The notes beneath the pieces were generated by a model. The model saw only the letters and a list, made by a program, of their open reading frames with translations. It searched no databases and had not been told where the DNA came from. Below are positions 32,915-40,270 of a DNA stretch of 63,169 nucleotides, one piece after another. A program made the position numbers and the translations under genes. Source of the DNA: Nitrobacter winogradskyi (GTDB lineage: Bacteria > Pseudomonadota > Alphaproteobacteria > Rhizobiales > Xanthobacteraceae); NCBI RefSeq assembly GCF_006539545.1, contig NZ_BJNF01000006.1:1-63169 (forward strand). The letters are read 5' to 3'. Position 1 is the first letter of the stretch. Every line of letters starts with the position of its first letter.

Positions 32915-33927
32915 CAACCGATCCGTGATTTAAGTTGTTCGATGACGCCGGAGATGGAGCGACCTTCGGCGCGGGCCGAGAATGTCAGCGCCATGCGATG
33001 CTTGAGCACGGGCTCGGCGAGGTCGAGAACGTCGTCGATCGACGGCGCAAGGCGTCCGTCAAGCAGCGCTCGGGCGCGCACGGCCAGCATCAGCGACTGG
33101 CTGGCGCGCGGCCCCGGTCCCCACGCGATCAGTTTTCCGGTTTCGCCGCTCTCCGGGCCCGGACGCGCCGACCTGACCAGCGAAAGAATGGCTTCGACCA
33201 CGCTGTCGCCGACCGGCAGCCGCCGCACCAGCCGCTGCGCGGCAAGAACGGCGTCGGCGTTCATCGCGGCTTTCGCGAGGGTCTCTCCGGCGCCGGTGGT
33301 CTCGAACAGGATGCGGCGTTCCGCGTCACGATCCGGATAGTCGACATCGATCTCCATCAGGAAGCGGTCGAGCTGCGCTTCCGGCAGCGGGTAGGTGCCT
33401 TCCTGCTCCAGCGGATTCTGCGTCGCAAGCACATGAAAGGGTTTCGGCAGATCGTGGCGCACGCCGGCGACGGTGATGTGCTGCTCCTGCATCGCCTGCA
33501 ACAGTGCGGATTGCGTGCGCGGGCTGGCGCGGTTGATTTCATCCGCCATCAAAAGCTGTGCGAAGACCGGTCCGGGAATGAAGCGGAACGACCGCTTGCC
33601 GATGCTGCTCTCGTCCAGCACCTCGGCGCCGAGGATGTCCGACGGCATCAGGTCCGGTGTGAACTGGACGCGCTTGGCGTCGAGTCCGAGCGTGACGCCG
33701 AGCGTTTCGACGAGCTTGGTCTTGGCGAGGCCGGGAACGCCGATCAGGAGCGCATGACCCCCGGAAAGGATGGTCACCAGCGTATTTTCGACAACCCTGT
33801 CCTGACCGAAGATGACGGTGGAAATCGCGTCCCGCGCCGCGCGAACTTGCCCCGCGACCTGCTCCGCGGAGCGGACGATCACGTCTTCCAGTTTCTCAAC
33901 GCCTTTGTCGGGGTCTGCGGCGGTCAT
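32914..33927 (-). CDS. MoxR family AAA ATPase
   Basis: A 337-residue AAA+ ATPase with Walker A GVPGLAKT, Walker B LLMADEINRASP, the sensor 1 segment VLATQNPLEQEGTYPLPEAQ and arginine-finger DRF. MoxR proteins are chaperone-like ATPases that work with VWA or DUF58 partners on metal-cofactor insertion or envelope complexes. A clear AAGGAG site precedes the ATG. It heads an operon of four overlapping or near-contiguous genes. Substrate complex unknown. Confidence 0.95.
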   Translation of the reverse strand: MTAADPDKGVEKLEDVIVRSAEQVAGQVRAARDAISTVIFGQDRVVENTLVTILSGGHALLIGVPGLAKTKLVETLGVTLGLDAKRVQFTPDLMPSDILGAEVLDESSIGKRSFRFIPGPVFAQLLMADEINRASPRTQSALLQAMQEQHITVAGVRHDLPKPFHVLATQNPLEQEGTYPLPEAQLDRFLMEIDVDYPDRDAERRILFETTGAGETLAKAAMNADAVLAAQRLVRRLPVGDSVVEAILSLVRSARPGPESGETGKLIAWGPGPRASQSLMLAVRARALLDGRLAPSIDDVLDLAEPVLKHRMALTFSARAEGRSISGVIEQLKSRIG

Positions 33928-34027
33928 CCGTCACTCCTTGCGCGTGGCCGCGCATCCGCGCCGTCACGCCATGAACTGTTAAACATACGCGATCGCTGTG
34001 TATTCCTCGAATTAAACTATCCCCATG

Positions 34028-34067
34028 TGATCGTCTGTGATCGTCTGTGATCGTCTGTGATCGTCGG
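34028..34067. repeat. Four tandem copies of a decamer
   Basis: TGATCGTCTG is repeated four times head to tail (the last copy ends CGG) at 34028-34067, in the 263-bp divergent region between moxR and the DUF1285 gene. Nothing else recognisable lies in that region. The period of 10 bp would put each TGATC on the same face of the helix. Confidence 0.9.
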
Positions 34068-34190
34068 GGAGTTCGAACTCCGGGCGGAGTCACAGATCGG
34101 GACCCGGTGTGACGGTTCCGGCATCCGGTGCGCCCATTGGTGTTGCGCCTGTTTTGTGCCAGAACAGGCTGGGCAACCTCAGGGTAAACC

Positions 34191-34796
34191 ATGGCGAAGC
34201 AAGGGCAGCCGGAAAGCCGGACACTGGACGCGCTGATGACGGCCGCCCGTGACGCCGCCGGACCGCCTGGCAAGGGCCTGCCGCCGGTGCATCTGTGGAA
34301 CCCGCCGTTTTGCGGCGATCTGGATATGCGAATAGCCAGCGACGGCACCTGGTTCTACATGCGAACCCCGATCGGCCGCCCGACATTGGTGCGGCTGTTC
34401 TCCACGATCCTAAAGCGTGAAGGCGATAGCCACTTTCTGGTGACGCCGGTGGAGAAGGTTGGCATCACCGTCGATGACGCGCCGTTCCTGGCCGTCGAGA
34501 TGATCGAGGATCGGGATGCAGATGACCGTCTGCTGCATTTCCGCACCAACGTCGGCGACTGGGTGCCATGCGATTCCGGGCACCGGCTGCGTTTTGAGCC
34601 CTCGGCGGGCGGCGGATTGAAGCCTTATCTGCACGTTCGGGCTGGTCTCTGGGCCAAAGTGACGAGGGCCTTGTATTACGATCTTGTTGACATGGGCGCG
34701 CAACGGATGGTCGATAACAAAATGATGTTCGGCATCGAATCGGGAGGCGAGTTCTTTGCGATGGCGGATGCCGAGCAGGTGAGGGACGCAGGTTGA
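34191..34796 (+). CDS. DUF1285 domain protein
   Basis: A 201-residue cytoplasmic protein containing the DUF1285 landmarks PVHLWNPPFCGDLDMRI, GTWFYMRTPIGRPTLVRLF, STILKREGDSHFLVTPVEK and VRAGLWAKVTRALYYDLVD. Structural studies of the family show a two-domain beta fold but no proven activity. It is the first gene of a coupled set with a CoA-type NUDIX gene, DUF6111 and cca; the NUDIX TTG lies inside its stop codon. Confidence 0.9.
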   Translation: MAKQGQPESRTLDALMTAARDAAGPPGKGLPPVHLWNPPFCGDLDMRIASDGTWFYMRTPIGRPTLVRLFSTILKREGDSHFLVTPVEKVGITVDDAPFLAVEMIEDRDADDRLLHFRTNVGDWVPCDSGHRLRFEPSAGGGLKPYLHVRAGLWAKVTRALYYDLVDMGAQRMVDNKMMFGIESGGEFFAMADAEQVRDAG

Positions 34797-35467
34797 ACGT
34801 GCCCATGGTGAGGACAGGCGCCGCCACCACTGTCGGCGCCGGGGAGTTTTTCGACCGCGCGCGGGAGCGGTTGCGTTTCGACATTCCGCCGGGGCTCACC
34901 GACGCCGGCATCGTTCCCTTGACCGGTGACGATGACAACGATGCAGTGCTCCGCACGATCGCTCTGGAAACGCCGATCCGGCCGGCGGCGGTGCTGATTC
35001 CGGTGATTGCGCGCGAACAGCCGACGGTGCTGCTGACGCAGCGCGCGGCGCATCTCAAGGAGCATGCCGGTCAGATCGCGTTTCCCGGCGGCAAGATCGA
35101 CGCCACCGATGCCTCGCCGATCGACGCGGCGCTGCGGGAGGCGTGGGAAGAAGTCGGGTTGACCCGCGACTTCGTGGAGCCGATCGGGTATCTTGATCTT
35201 TACGGGACGAGTTTCGGCTTCCGCATCCTGCCGACACTGGCGCGGGTGAGGCCGGGATTTGATCTTCGCATCAATACGAATGAAGTGGACGACGCATTCG
35301 AGGTACCGCTGTCGTTTCTGATGAACCCTCTCAATCACAAACTCGGCCGGAAGCAATTCCGCGGCAGAACGCGCTCGTTCTACGAGATGCCGTTCGCCGA
35401 GCGAAATATCTGGGGTGCGACTGCCGGGATCCTGCGCGTACTGTATGAGCGAGTCTATCTGAAATGA
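34793..35467 (+). CDS. CoA pyrophosphatase-type NUDIX hydrolase
   Basis: A 224-residue NudL-type hydrolase, expected to cleave coenzyme A to phosphopantetheine and 3',5'-ADP. It shows the family-specific LLTQRAAHLKEHAGQIAFPG ahead of the Nudix box GGKIDATDASPIDAALREAW and EEVGL. The likely start is TTG at 34793, overlapping the DUF1285 stop as TTGA; GTG (34799) and ATG (34805) follow within 12 bases and would shorten it only slightly. The next gene overlaps its stop. Confidence 0.9.
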   Translation: MNVPMVRTGAATTVGAGEFFDRARERLRFDIPPGLTDAGIVPLTGDDDNDAVLRTIALETPIRPAAVLIPVIAREQPTVLLTQRAAHLKEHAGQIAFPGGKIDATDASPIDAALREAWEEVGLTRDFVEPIGYLDLYGTSFGFRILPTLARVRPGFDLRINTNEVDDAFEVPLSFLMNPLNHKLGRKQFRGRTRSFYEMPFAERNIWGATAGILRVLYERVYLK

Positions 35468-35727
35468 TGCGTCCAATTCTAATGGAGCTCGGGATCTTCC
35501 TGATTCCGTTCGCCGTTTACGCGGCATATCTCATCGCCAACCGTGTGGACTTCATGATCGCCGCCTCATGGCCGGCGCACATCGTCTTGAGGCTCTCGCT
35601 CGCGGCACTGGTGCTGGTCGTCGTCAGTTTCATTTTGCTGGCGAATTTCTCCGGCTCGCCGCCGGATTCGACCTATGTTCCGGCGCATCTCGAAAACGGG
35701 AAGCTTGTGCCCGGAGTCGAGAGGTGA
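35464..35727 (+). CDS. DUF6111 family small membrane protein
   Basis: An 87-residue protein with two predicted membrane helices (MELGIFLIPFAVYAAYLI and LRLSLAALVLVVVSFILL) and a short tail ending PPDSTYVPAHLENGKLVPG, the conserved end of DUF6111 proteins that occur just before cca in this group. Function unknown. Both ends overlap neighbours: ATGA with the NUDIX gene and GTGA with cca. Confidence 0.82.
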   Translation: MMRPILMELGIFLIPFAVYAAYLIANRVDFMIAASWPAHIVLRLSLAALVLVVVSFILLANFSGSPPDSTYVPAHLENGKLVPGVER

Positions 35728-36980
35728 ACGTGGCCCGCTCGCTATGCGATGCGGGCTGGCTCAAATCAGGTCCGGCGGTACGCGTTCTTTCGCTGCTCAG
35801 CGGAAACGGCGAGGAGGCGCGGGTCGTCGGCGGCGCCGTTCGCAACGCCTTGATGGGCCTGCCCGTCGTCGAGATCGATATCGCCACCACCGCGCCGCCC
35901 GAGGAAATCATGCGCCGCGCGGCCGCGGCCCGCATCAAGAGCATTCCGACCGGGGTCGAGCACGGCACCGTCACGCTGGTCGTCGAGGGCAAGCCGGTCG
36001 AGGTCACGACGCTGCGCGAGGATGTTGAAACCTTCGGCCGCAAGGCCAGGGTTGCATTCGGTCGGGATTGGGCGCGCGATGCCGAGCGTCGCGATTTCAC
36101 CATCAACGGCCTGTCGGTCGATAGCGACGGCACGGTGCACGATCATGTCGGCGGACTCGACGACATCGCGGCCAGGCGGGTGCGCTTCATCGGCGATCCG
36201 GACCGTCGTATCGCGGAGGACTACCTGCGCATTCTCCGCTTTTTCCGGATCCACGCCGCCTATGGCGCAGGCGAGCCCGATCGCGATGGCTATCTTGCCT
36301 GCATCCGCGGCCGCGCCGGATTGGCCACGCTGTCGGCCGAACGCCTGCGGGCCGAGATACTGAAGCTGCTTCTCGCCGATGGCGCCGTGGACGCGGCGGT
36401 GGCGATGGAGGATGGCGGCCTGCTGCTGGCCGTTTTCGGCGGGGTGGCCTATCGCGGGCCGCTCGCGGTGATGATGGCGGCGGAATCCGCGCTCGAACTT
36501 GCGCCCGATCCGATCCGCCGGCTCGCGGCGCTTGCGGTGTCGGTGACTGAAGATGCGCGGCGGCTCGCGCAGCGATTGCGGCTCTCCAATGCCGAGGCGA
36601 AACAGCTGGACTCGATGGGACATCGCTGGTGGCGGCTCGGCAGCATGGACGAGGCGACCGCCCGCCGGCGGCTGTATCGTCTTGGCGCGACGCGCTTTCG
36701 TGACCGGCTGATGCAGGCCTGGTCAAAGGCGGGGCTCGGCGCCGATCCGGCGCCGTGGCTAAACGTCGCAACCCTGCCGCGGCGCTGGCAGCCGCCGGCC
36801 TTCCCTTTGAAGGCCGAGGATTTCATCGTTCGCGGAATCGCGGAAGGCCCTGCGCTCGGACACGTTCTGACGATCGCGGAAGACGCCTGGCTCGCGGAGG
36901 ACTTCCCGCTCGACTCCGCGCGGCTTTCGGCGATCGCCGATCAGACCGTCGCACGGTTCACGCGTGATCACCGGCTGTGA
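35724..36980 (+). CDS. cca: CCA tRNA nucleotidyltransferase, class II
   Basis: Adds or repairs the 3' CCA end of tRNA. The head domain has the nucleotidyltransferase motif EARVVGGAVRNALMGLPV followed by EIDIATT, then GVEHGTVTLVV, DAERRDFTINGLSVD and DPDRRIAEDYLRILRFFRIH. The metal-binding pair is normally Asp-x-Asp; here the first position reads Glu (EID), which is unusual. The 418-residue product starts at GTG 35724, overlapping the DUF6111 stop as GTGA; the open frame extends further upstream across the preceding gene but without family similarity. Confidence 0.93.
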   Translation: MNVARSLCDAGWLKSGPAVRVLSLLSGNGEEARVVGGAVRNALMGLPVVEIDIATTAPPEEIMRRAAAARIKSIPTGVEHGTVTLVVEGKPVEVTTLREDVETFGRKARVAFGRDWARDAERRDFTINGLSVDSDGTVHDHVGGLDDIAARRVRFIGDPDRRIAEDYLRILRFFRIHAAYGAGEPDRDGYLACIRGRAGLATLSAERLRAEILKLLLADGAVDAAVAMEDGGLLLAVFGGVAYRGPLAVMMAAESALELAPDPIRRLAALAVSVTEDARRLAQRLRLSNAEAKQLDSMGHRWWRLGSMDEATARRRLYRLGATRFRDRLMQAWSKAGLGADPAPWLNVATLPRRWQPPAFPLKAEDFIVRGIAEGPALGHVLTIAEDAWLAEDFPLDSARLSAIADQTVARFTRDHRL

Positions 36981-36999
36981 GCCTGGCCGAAATACTCCC

Positions 37000-37899
37000 T
37001 TAGGGCCATTTCACCTCGGGAGGCATCGAGGAGAGGATCGACTCCACGTTGCCGCCGGTCTTCAGCCCGAAAATGGTGCCGCGATCGTAGAGAAGATTGA
37101 ACTCGGCGTAGCGTCCGCGCCGGATCAACTGCTCCTCGCGATCCGCCGCCGTCCACGGCGTGCTGAAGTTGCGGCGCACAAGCTCGGGGTAGACCTTGAG
37201 CAGCGCCCGTCCGACCTCCTGCGTGAAGGCTAGATCGGCGTCCCAGTCGCCGCTGTCATGCCAGTCATAGAAGATGCCGCCGATTCCGCGCGCTTCCTTG
37301 CGGTGCGGCAGATGGAAATACTCGTCGCACCAGGTCTTGTATTTGTCATAGTCGGCCACGGCATGGGCATCGCAGGCGGACTTCATCGCCGCGTGGAACG
37401 CGACGCTGTCGGGGTCTTCCTGCGTGCGCCGCCGCATCAGCACGGGCGTCAGGTCGCCGCCGCCGCCGAACCACGCTTTCGTGGTCACCACGAAGCGCGT
37501 GTTCATGTGAACGGCGGGAATATGCGGATTGCGCATGTGGGCGATCAGCGAGATGCCCGACGCCCAGAAATTCGGATCATCCGCCGCTCCCGGAATCTGC
37601 GCGCGAAACTCCGGCGCGAATTCACCATGCACGGTCGAGCAGTGCACGCCGACCTTCTCGAACAGCCGCCCGTGCATCATCGACATGACACCGCCGCCGC
37701 CCGGCTGGCCGGTGTGGTCGGTCCGCTCCCACGGCGTGCGGACGAAACGCCCCGCGTTGCCGGGATAGAGCGAGGCGGGAGCGTCGTCTTCCAGCTTCTC
37801 GAAAGCCGAGCAGATATCGTCGCGCAGTTGCTCGAACCAGGATCGCGCGCGGGCCTTGCGATCCTCCAGCGTGCGATCCTCCAACCGGGTTGCCTCCAT
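37000..37899 (-). CDS. hemF: Oxygen-dependent coproporphyrinogen III oxidase
   Basis: Converts coproporphyrinogen III to protoporphyrinogen IX with O2 in heme synthesis. Family blocks are plain: [60 protein letters not shown] and [20 protein letters not shown]. The start at 37899 has AAGGAGA eight bases upstream; an upstream ATG would add 11 residues. It follows queD on the minus strand with a 36-bp gap and may be co-transcribed with trmL-queE-queD. Confidence 0.95.
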   Translation of the reverse strand: MEATRLEDRTLEDRKARARSWFEQLRDDICSAFEKLEDDAPASLYPGNAGRFVRTPWERTDHTGQPGGGGVMSMMHGRLFEKVGVHCSTVHGEFAPEFRAQIPGAADDPNFWASGISLIAHMRNPHIPAVHMNTRFVVTTKAWFGGGGDLTPVLMRRRTQEDPDSVAFHAAMKSACDAHAVADYDKYKTWCDEYFHLPHRKEARGIGGIFYDWHDSGDWDADLAFTQEVGRALLKVYPELVRRNFSTPWTAADREEQLIRRGRYAEFNLLYDRGTIFGLKTGGNVESILSSMPPEVKWP

Positions 37900-37935
37900 C
37901 GAGGTCTCCTTCACGGGATAAAACCGATTCATTCT

Positions 37936-38307
37936 TTACGACGGAACATGCGGACCGAAATAGGCGCAGCTTTCGCCGCAGCTGTCGCGATGCACGCTGA
38001 CGCGGGTCACGGCTCCCGCGTGCTGGACATGATCCCAGATGAAGCGCGCCAGATTCTCCAGCGTCGGCGGGCCAAGTCCTTCGACGTCGTTGAGGAGCTT
38101 ATGGTCGAGCTTGTTCCGGACCTCGCCCATGCCCCGTTCGAGCAGGCCGAGATCGAGCACCATGCCGCTCGCGGGATCGGGCGTACCGCGCAGGCTCACC
38201 TCGGCCCGGAACGAATGGCCGTGGATCTCCATGCTCGCGGCTCCCAATGTCGTTCCCGGCAGCGCATGCGCGGCCTCGAAGCGGAACGATTTCGTCAACT
38301 CCCACAT
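37936..38307 (-). CDS. queD: 6-carboxytetrahydropterin synthase-like protein (QueD), variant without the usual Cys
   Basis: QueD makes 6-carboxytetrahydropterin from 7,8-dihydroneopterin triphosphate in queuosine/7-deazaguanine synthesis. The three zinc-binding His are present in RFEAAHAL and MEIHGHSFRAEV. The catalytic Cys normally found a few residues before HGH is absent (GAASMEIHGH); instead the C-terminus has DSCGESCAYFG. The 123-residue length fits, and the ATG at 38307 has GGAGG upstream; an ATG 18 nt earlier lacks a site. It follows queE by 82 bp. Adjacent queE supports a QueD role, but this subtype could have altered chemistry. Confidence 0.85.
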   Translation of the reverse strand: MWELTKSFRFEAAHALPGTTLGAASMEIHGHSFRAEVSLRGTPDPASGMVLDLGLLERGMGEVRNKLDHKLLNDVEGLGPPTLENLARFIWDHVQHAGAVTRVSVHRDSCGESCAYFGPHVPS

Positions 38308-38389
38308 TCTGAAGTTCGCCTCCATATGGATGCGCGGGTGGAGCCCGCGTCCGCGCATGACGTCTTTACGCGTTGCCGCTCGTCCATTT

Positions 38390-39022
38390 CTACCTGATCC
38401 CAAGCGTCTTGTGTGTTTGCAGGCTGAGCCGCCACTGCGGATGCCGCAGGCAATAATCGATGGCGCGCGCAGTGTTTTCGGCCGCATCCGGCCCATCCAT
38501 CGGTTGCAACGAGAACCGATCGAAGGCGAGATTGACAAAATCCTCCGGCCGGGCATCCGCCTGCGGATAGACCAGCTTGAGTTCGTGACCTCGCCTGATG
38601 CGCAGATCGGCGCCGGCCTTTGGGCTGACGCACAGCCAGTCGATGCCGTCGGGCGGCGCAAGGGTGCCGTTGGTCTCGATTCCGACTTCGAAGCCGCGGG
38701 CGTGCAGCGCGTCGACGAACGCCTTGTCGACCTGCAACAGCGGCTCGCCTCCGGTCAACACCGTGTAGCGATGAGCGGCCGGTCCGGCCCATTGCCCGGC
38801 GACGGTGTCGGCCAGCGCATCGGCGGTGGCGTAGCGTCCGCCCAGCGTGCCGTCGGTGCCCACGAAATCCGTGTCGCAGAACCGGCAGGTGGCTGAAGCA
38901 CGATCTTCTTCGCGGCCGCTCCAGAGGTTGCAGCCGGAGAAGCGGCAGAATACCGCGGCGCGGCCCGCATGGGCGCCTTCGCCTTGCAGCGTCAGAAAAA
39001 TTTCCTTGACCGCGTAACTCAC
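38390..39022 (-). CDS. queE: 7-carboxy-7-deazaguanine synthase
   Basis: Radical SAM enzyme converting 6-carboxytetrahydropterin to 7-carboxy-7-deazaguanine in the preQ0/queuosine pathway. The iron-sulfur Cys motif is the QueE variant C-x14-C-x2-C (CNLWSG ... CRFCDTDF), preceded by LTLQGEGAHAGRAAVFCRFS, and the SAM-contact TVLTGGEPLLQ follows. The start is GTG at 39022, overlapping the trmL stop as GTGA with AAGGA upstream; 210 residues, normal for the family. The longer upstream frame runs over trmL and is not coding. No queC is present in the window. Confidence 0.93.
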   Translation of the reverse strand: MSYAVKEIFLTLQGEGAHAGRAAVFCRFSGCNLWSGREEDRASATCRFCDTDFVGTDGTLGGRYATADALADTVAGQWAGPAAHRYTVLTGGEPLLQVDKAFVDALHARGFEVGIETNGTLAPPDGIDWLCVSPKAGADLRIRRGHELKLVYPQADARPEDFVNLAFDRFSLQPMDGPDAAENTARAIDYCLRHPQWRLSLQTHKTLGIR

Positions 39023-39489
39023 GGGATCCTTTCCGTCAGGGCCGGTTCTGTCTGCCGCAGAGCCTCGCCCACAGCCATGGCGGCTGCCATGGCGACGTTC
39101 AGCGAACGTAACGCGGGCTTCAAGGGTATCACCAGACGCGCGTTCGCGGCTGCTGCCACGGCATCCGGCACCCCGGCGCTTTCGCGGCCGAACAACAGAA
39201 TATCGGTAGCCGCATAACGATGGTCCAGATAGGGCAGGGCGCCCCTGGTCGTGAACAGGACCAGCCGCCCGCCGTCGCCGGCGCGCCATTGCTCGAATTT
39301 CAGCCAGGAATCGTGGCGCACGATGGTGACCTGGTCGAGATAGTCCATGCCCGCCCGGCGGAAATGCCGGTCCGAGACCGGAAATCCGGCGGGCTCGATG
39401 ATGTGGGCTTCAACGCCGAGGCACGCGCACAGACGCAGGATTGTCCCGGTGTTCTGCGGGATATCGGGTTGAAAAAGTGCGATCCGCAT
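39019..39489 (-). CDS. trmL: tRNA (cytidine/uridine-34-2'-O)-methyltransferase
   Basis: SPOUT-class methyltransferase that 2'-O-methylates the wobble base of some leucine tRNAs. The 156-residue protein starts MRIALFQPDIPQNTGTILR, the canonical TrmL N-terminus, and ends with the knot motifs LLFGRESAGVP and IPLKPALRSLNVAMAAAMAV. An upstream extension of 47 codons is not family-like. It is the first gene of trmL-queE-queD-hemF; queE starts inside its stop. Two wobble-position modification functions are therefore linked. Confidence 0.92.
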   Translation of the reverse strand: MRIALFQPDIPQNTGTILRLCACLGVEAHIIEPAGFPVSDRHFRRAGMDYLDQVTIVRHDSWLKFEQWRAGDGGRLVLFTTRGALPYLDHRYAATDILLFGRESAGVPDAVAAAANARLVIPLKPALRSLNVAMAAAMAVGEALRQTEPALTERIP

Positions 39490-39501
39490 TGGCTCGATGA
39501 T

Positions 39502-39528
39502 TGTCCTGAGATGACTGTCCTGAGATGA
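39502..39528. repeat. Tandem 13-bp duplication upstream of trmL
   Basis: TGTCCTGAGATGA occurs twice, at 39502-39514 and 39516-39528, separated by one base, in the 202-bp region between trmL and the divergent Rieske gene. It starts 13 bp upstream of the trmL ATG, so it would lie in the 5' untranslated region or core promoter. Confidence 0.85.
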
Positions 39529-39691
39529 TTTCGCGGCTGCCGCATTTTGTGCGCTGCACGAATGAGACCGATAGCGCACTTGCGCTGATCCGGCGAGGGT
39601 GCCAATAAAACGGCCGCTTGCAAGATGCATCCCTGGAATGGTTACACCTCATAGCAACAAGACCGGCAGCGGGTAGGAAAGGGTTGGAATC

Positions 39692-40219
39692 GTGACGACA
39701 TCGTCTTCGGCAGGACAAAGCCGCCGTGATTTCCTTTTTGTGGCGACCGGCGCGGTCGCCGCCGTCGGTGCGGCCGCCGCGGCCTGGCCGCTGGTGGCCC
39801 AGCTCAACCCGGACGCCTCCACGATCGCCGCGGGCGCGCCGATCGAGGTCGATCTCTCTCCGATCGCCGAAGGGCAGGACATCAAGGTGTTCTGGCGCGG
39901 CAAGCCGATCTTCATCAGCCACCGCACCAAGAAGCAGATCGAGGAAGCCCGCAACGTCAATGTCGCGAGCCTGCCTGACCCGCAGCCGGATTCGGCGCGC
40001 GTCAAGGAAGGCCATGACCAGTGGCTGGTGGTCATCGGCATCTGTACCCACCTGGGCTGCGTGCCGATCGCGCATGAGGGCGCTTATGACGGCTTCTTCT
40101 GCCCCTGCCACGGCTCGGTGTACGACACCTCCGGCCGTATCCGCCAGGGCCCCGCGCCCTCCAACCTTCCGGTGCCGCCTTACGCCTTCATTTCCGACAG
40201 CAAGATCAAGATCGGCTAA
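39692..40219 (+). CDS. petA: Ubiquinol-cytochrome c reductase Rieske iron-sulfur subunit
   Basis: Rieske [2Fe-2S] subunit of the cytochrome bc1 complex, anchored in the inner membrane with the cluster in the periplasm. A twin-arginine signal-anchor ([20 protein letters not shown]) opens the 175-residue protein. The cluster ligands are CTHLGC and CPCHGS, and [12 protein letters not shown] and PPYAF complete the fold. The start is GTG at 39692. The fused cytochrome b/c1 gene follows after 51 bp, forming the fbc operon. Confidence 0.95.
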   Translation: MTTSSSAGQSRRDFLFVATGAVAAVGAAAAAWPLVAQLNPDASTIAAGAPIEVDLSPIAEGQDIKVFWRGKPIFISHRTKKQIEEARNVNVASLPDPQPDSARVKEGHDQWLVVIGICTHLGCVPIAHEGAYDGFFCPCHGSVYDTSGRIRQGPAPSNLPVPPYAFISDSKIKIG

Positions 40220-40270
40220 GGCCCAGCCGTCCCGAACCGAACGCGTCGTCTCATTCGTCAGGATCGCATC

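Noticed and set aside
34058-34100. tRNA-like T-arm (GGAGTTCGAACTCCGG) near the decamer array
   Set aside because: No acceptor, D or anticodon arms can be built around it; it is a simple palindrome.
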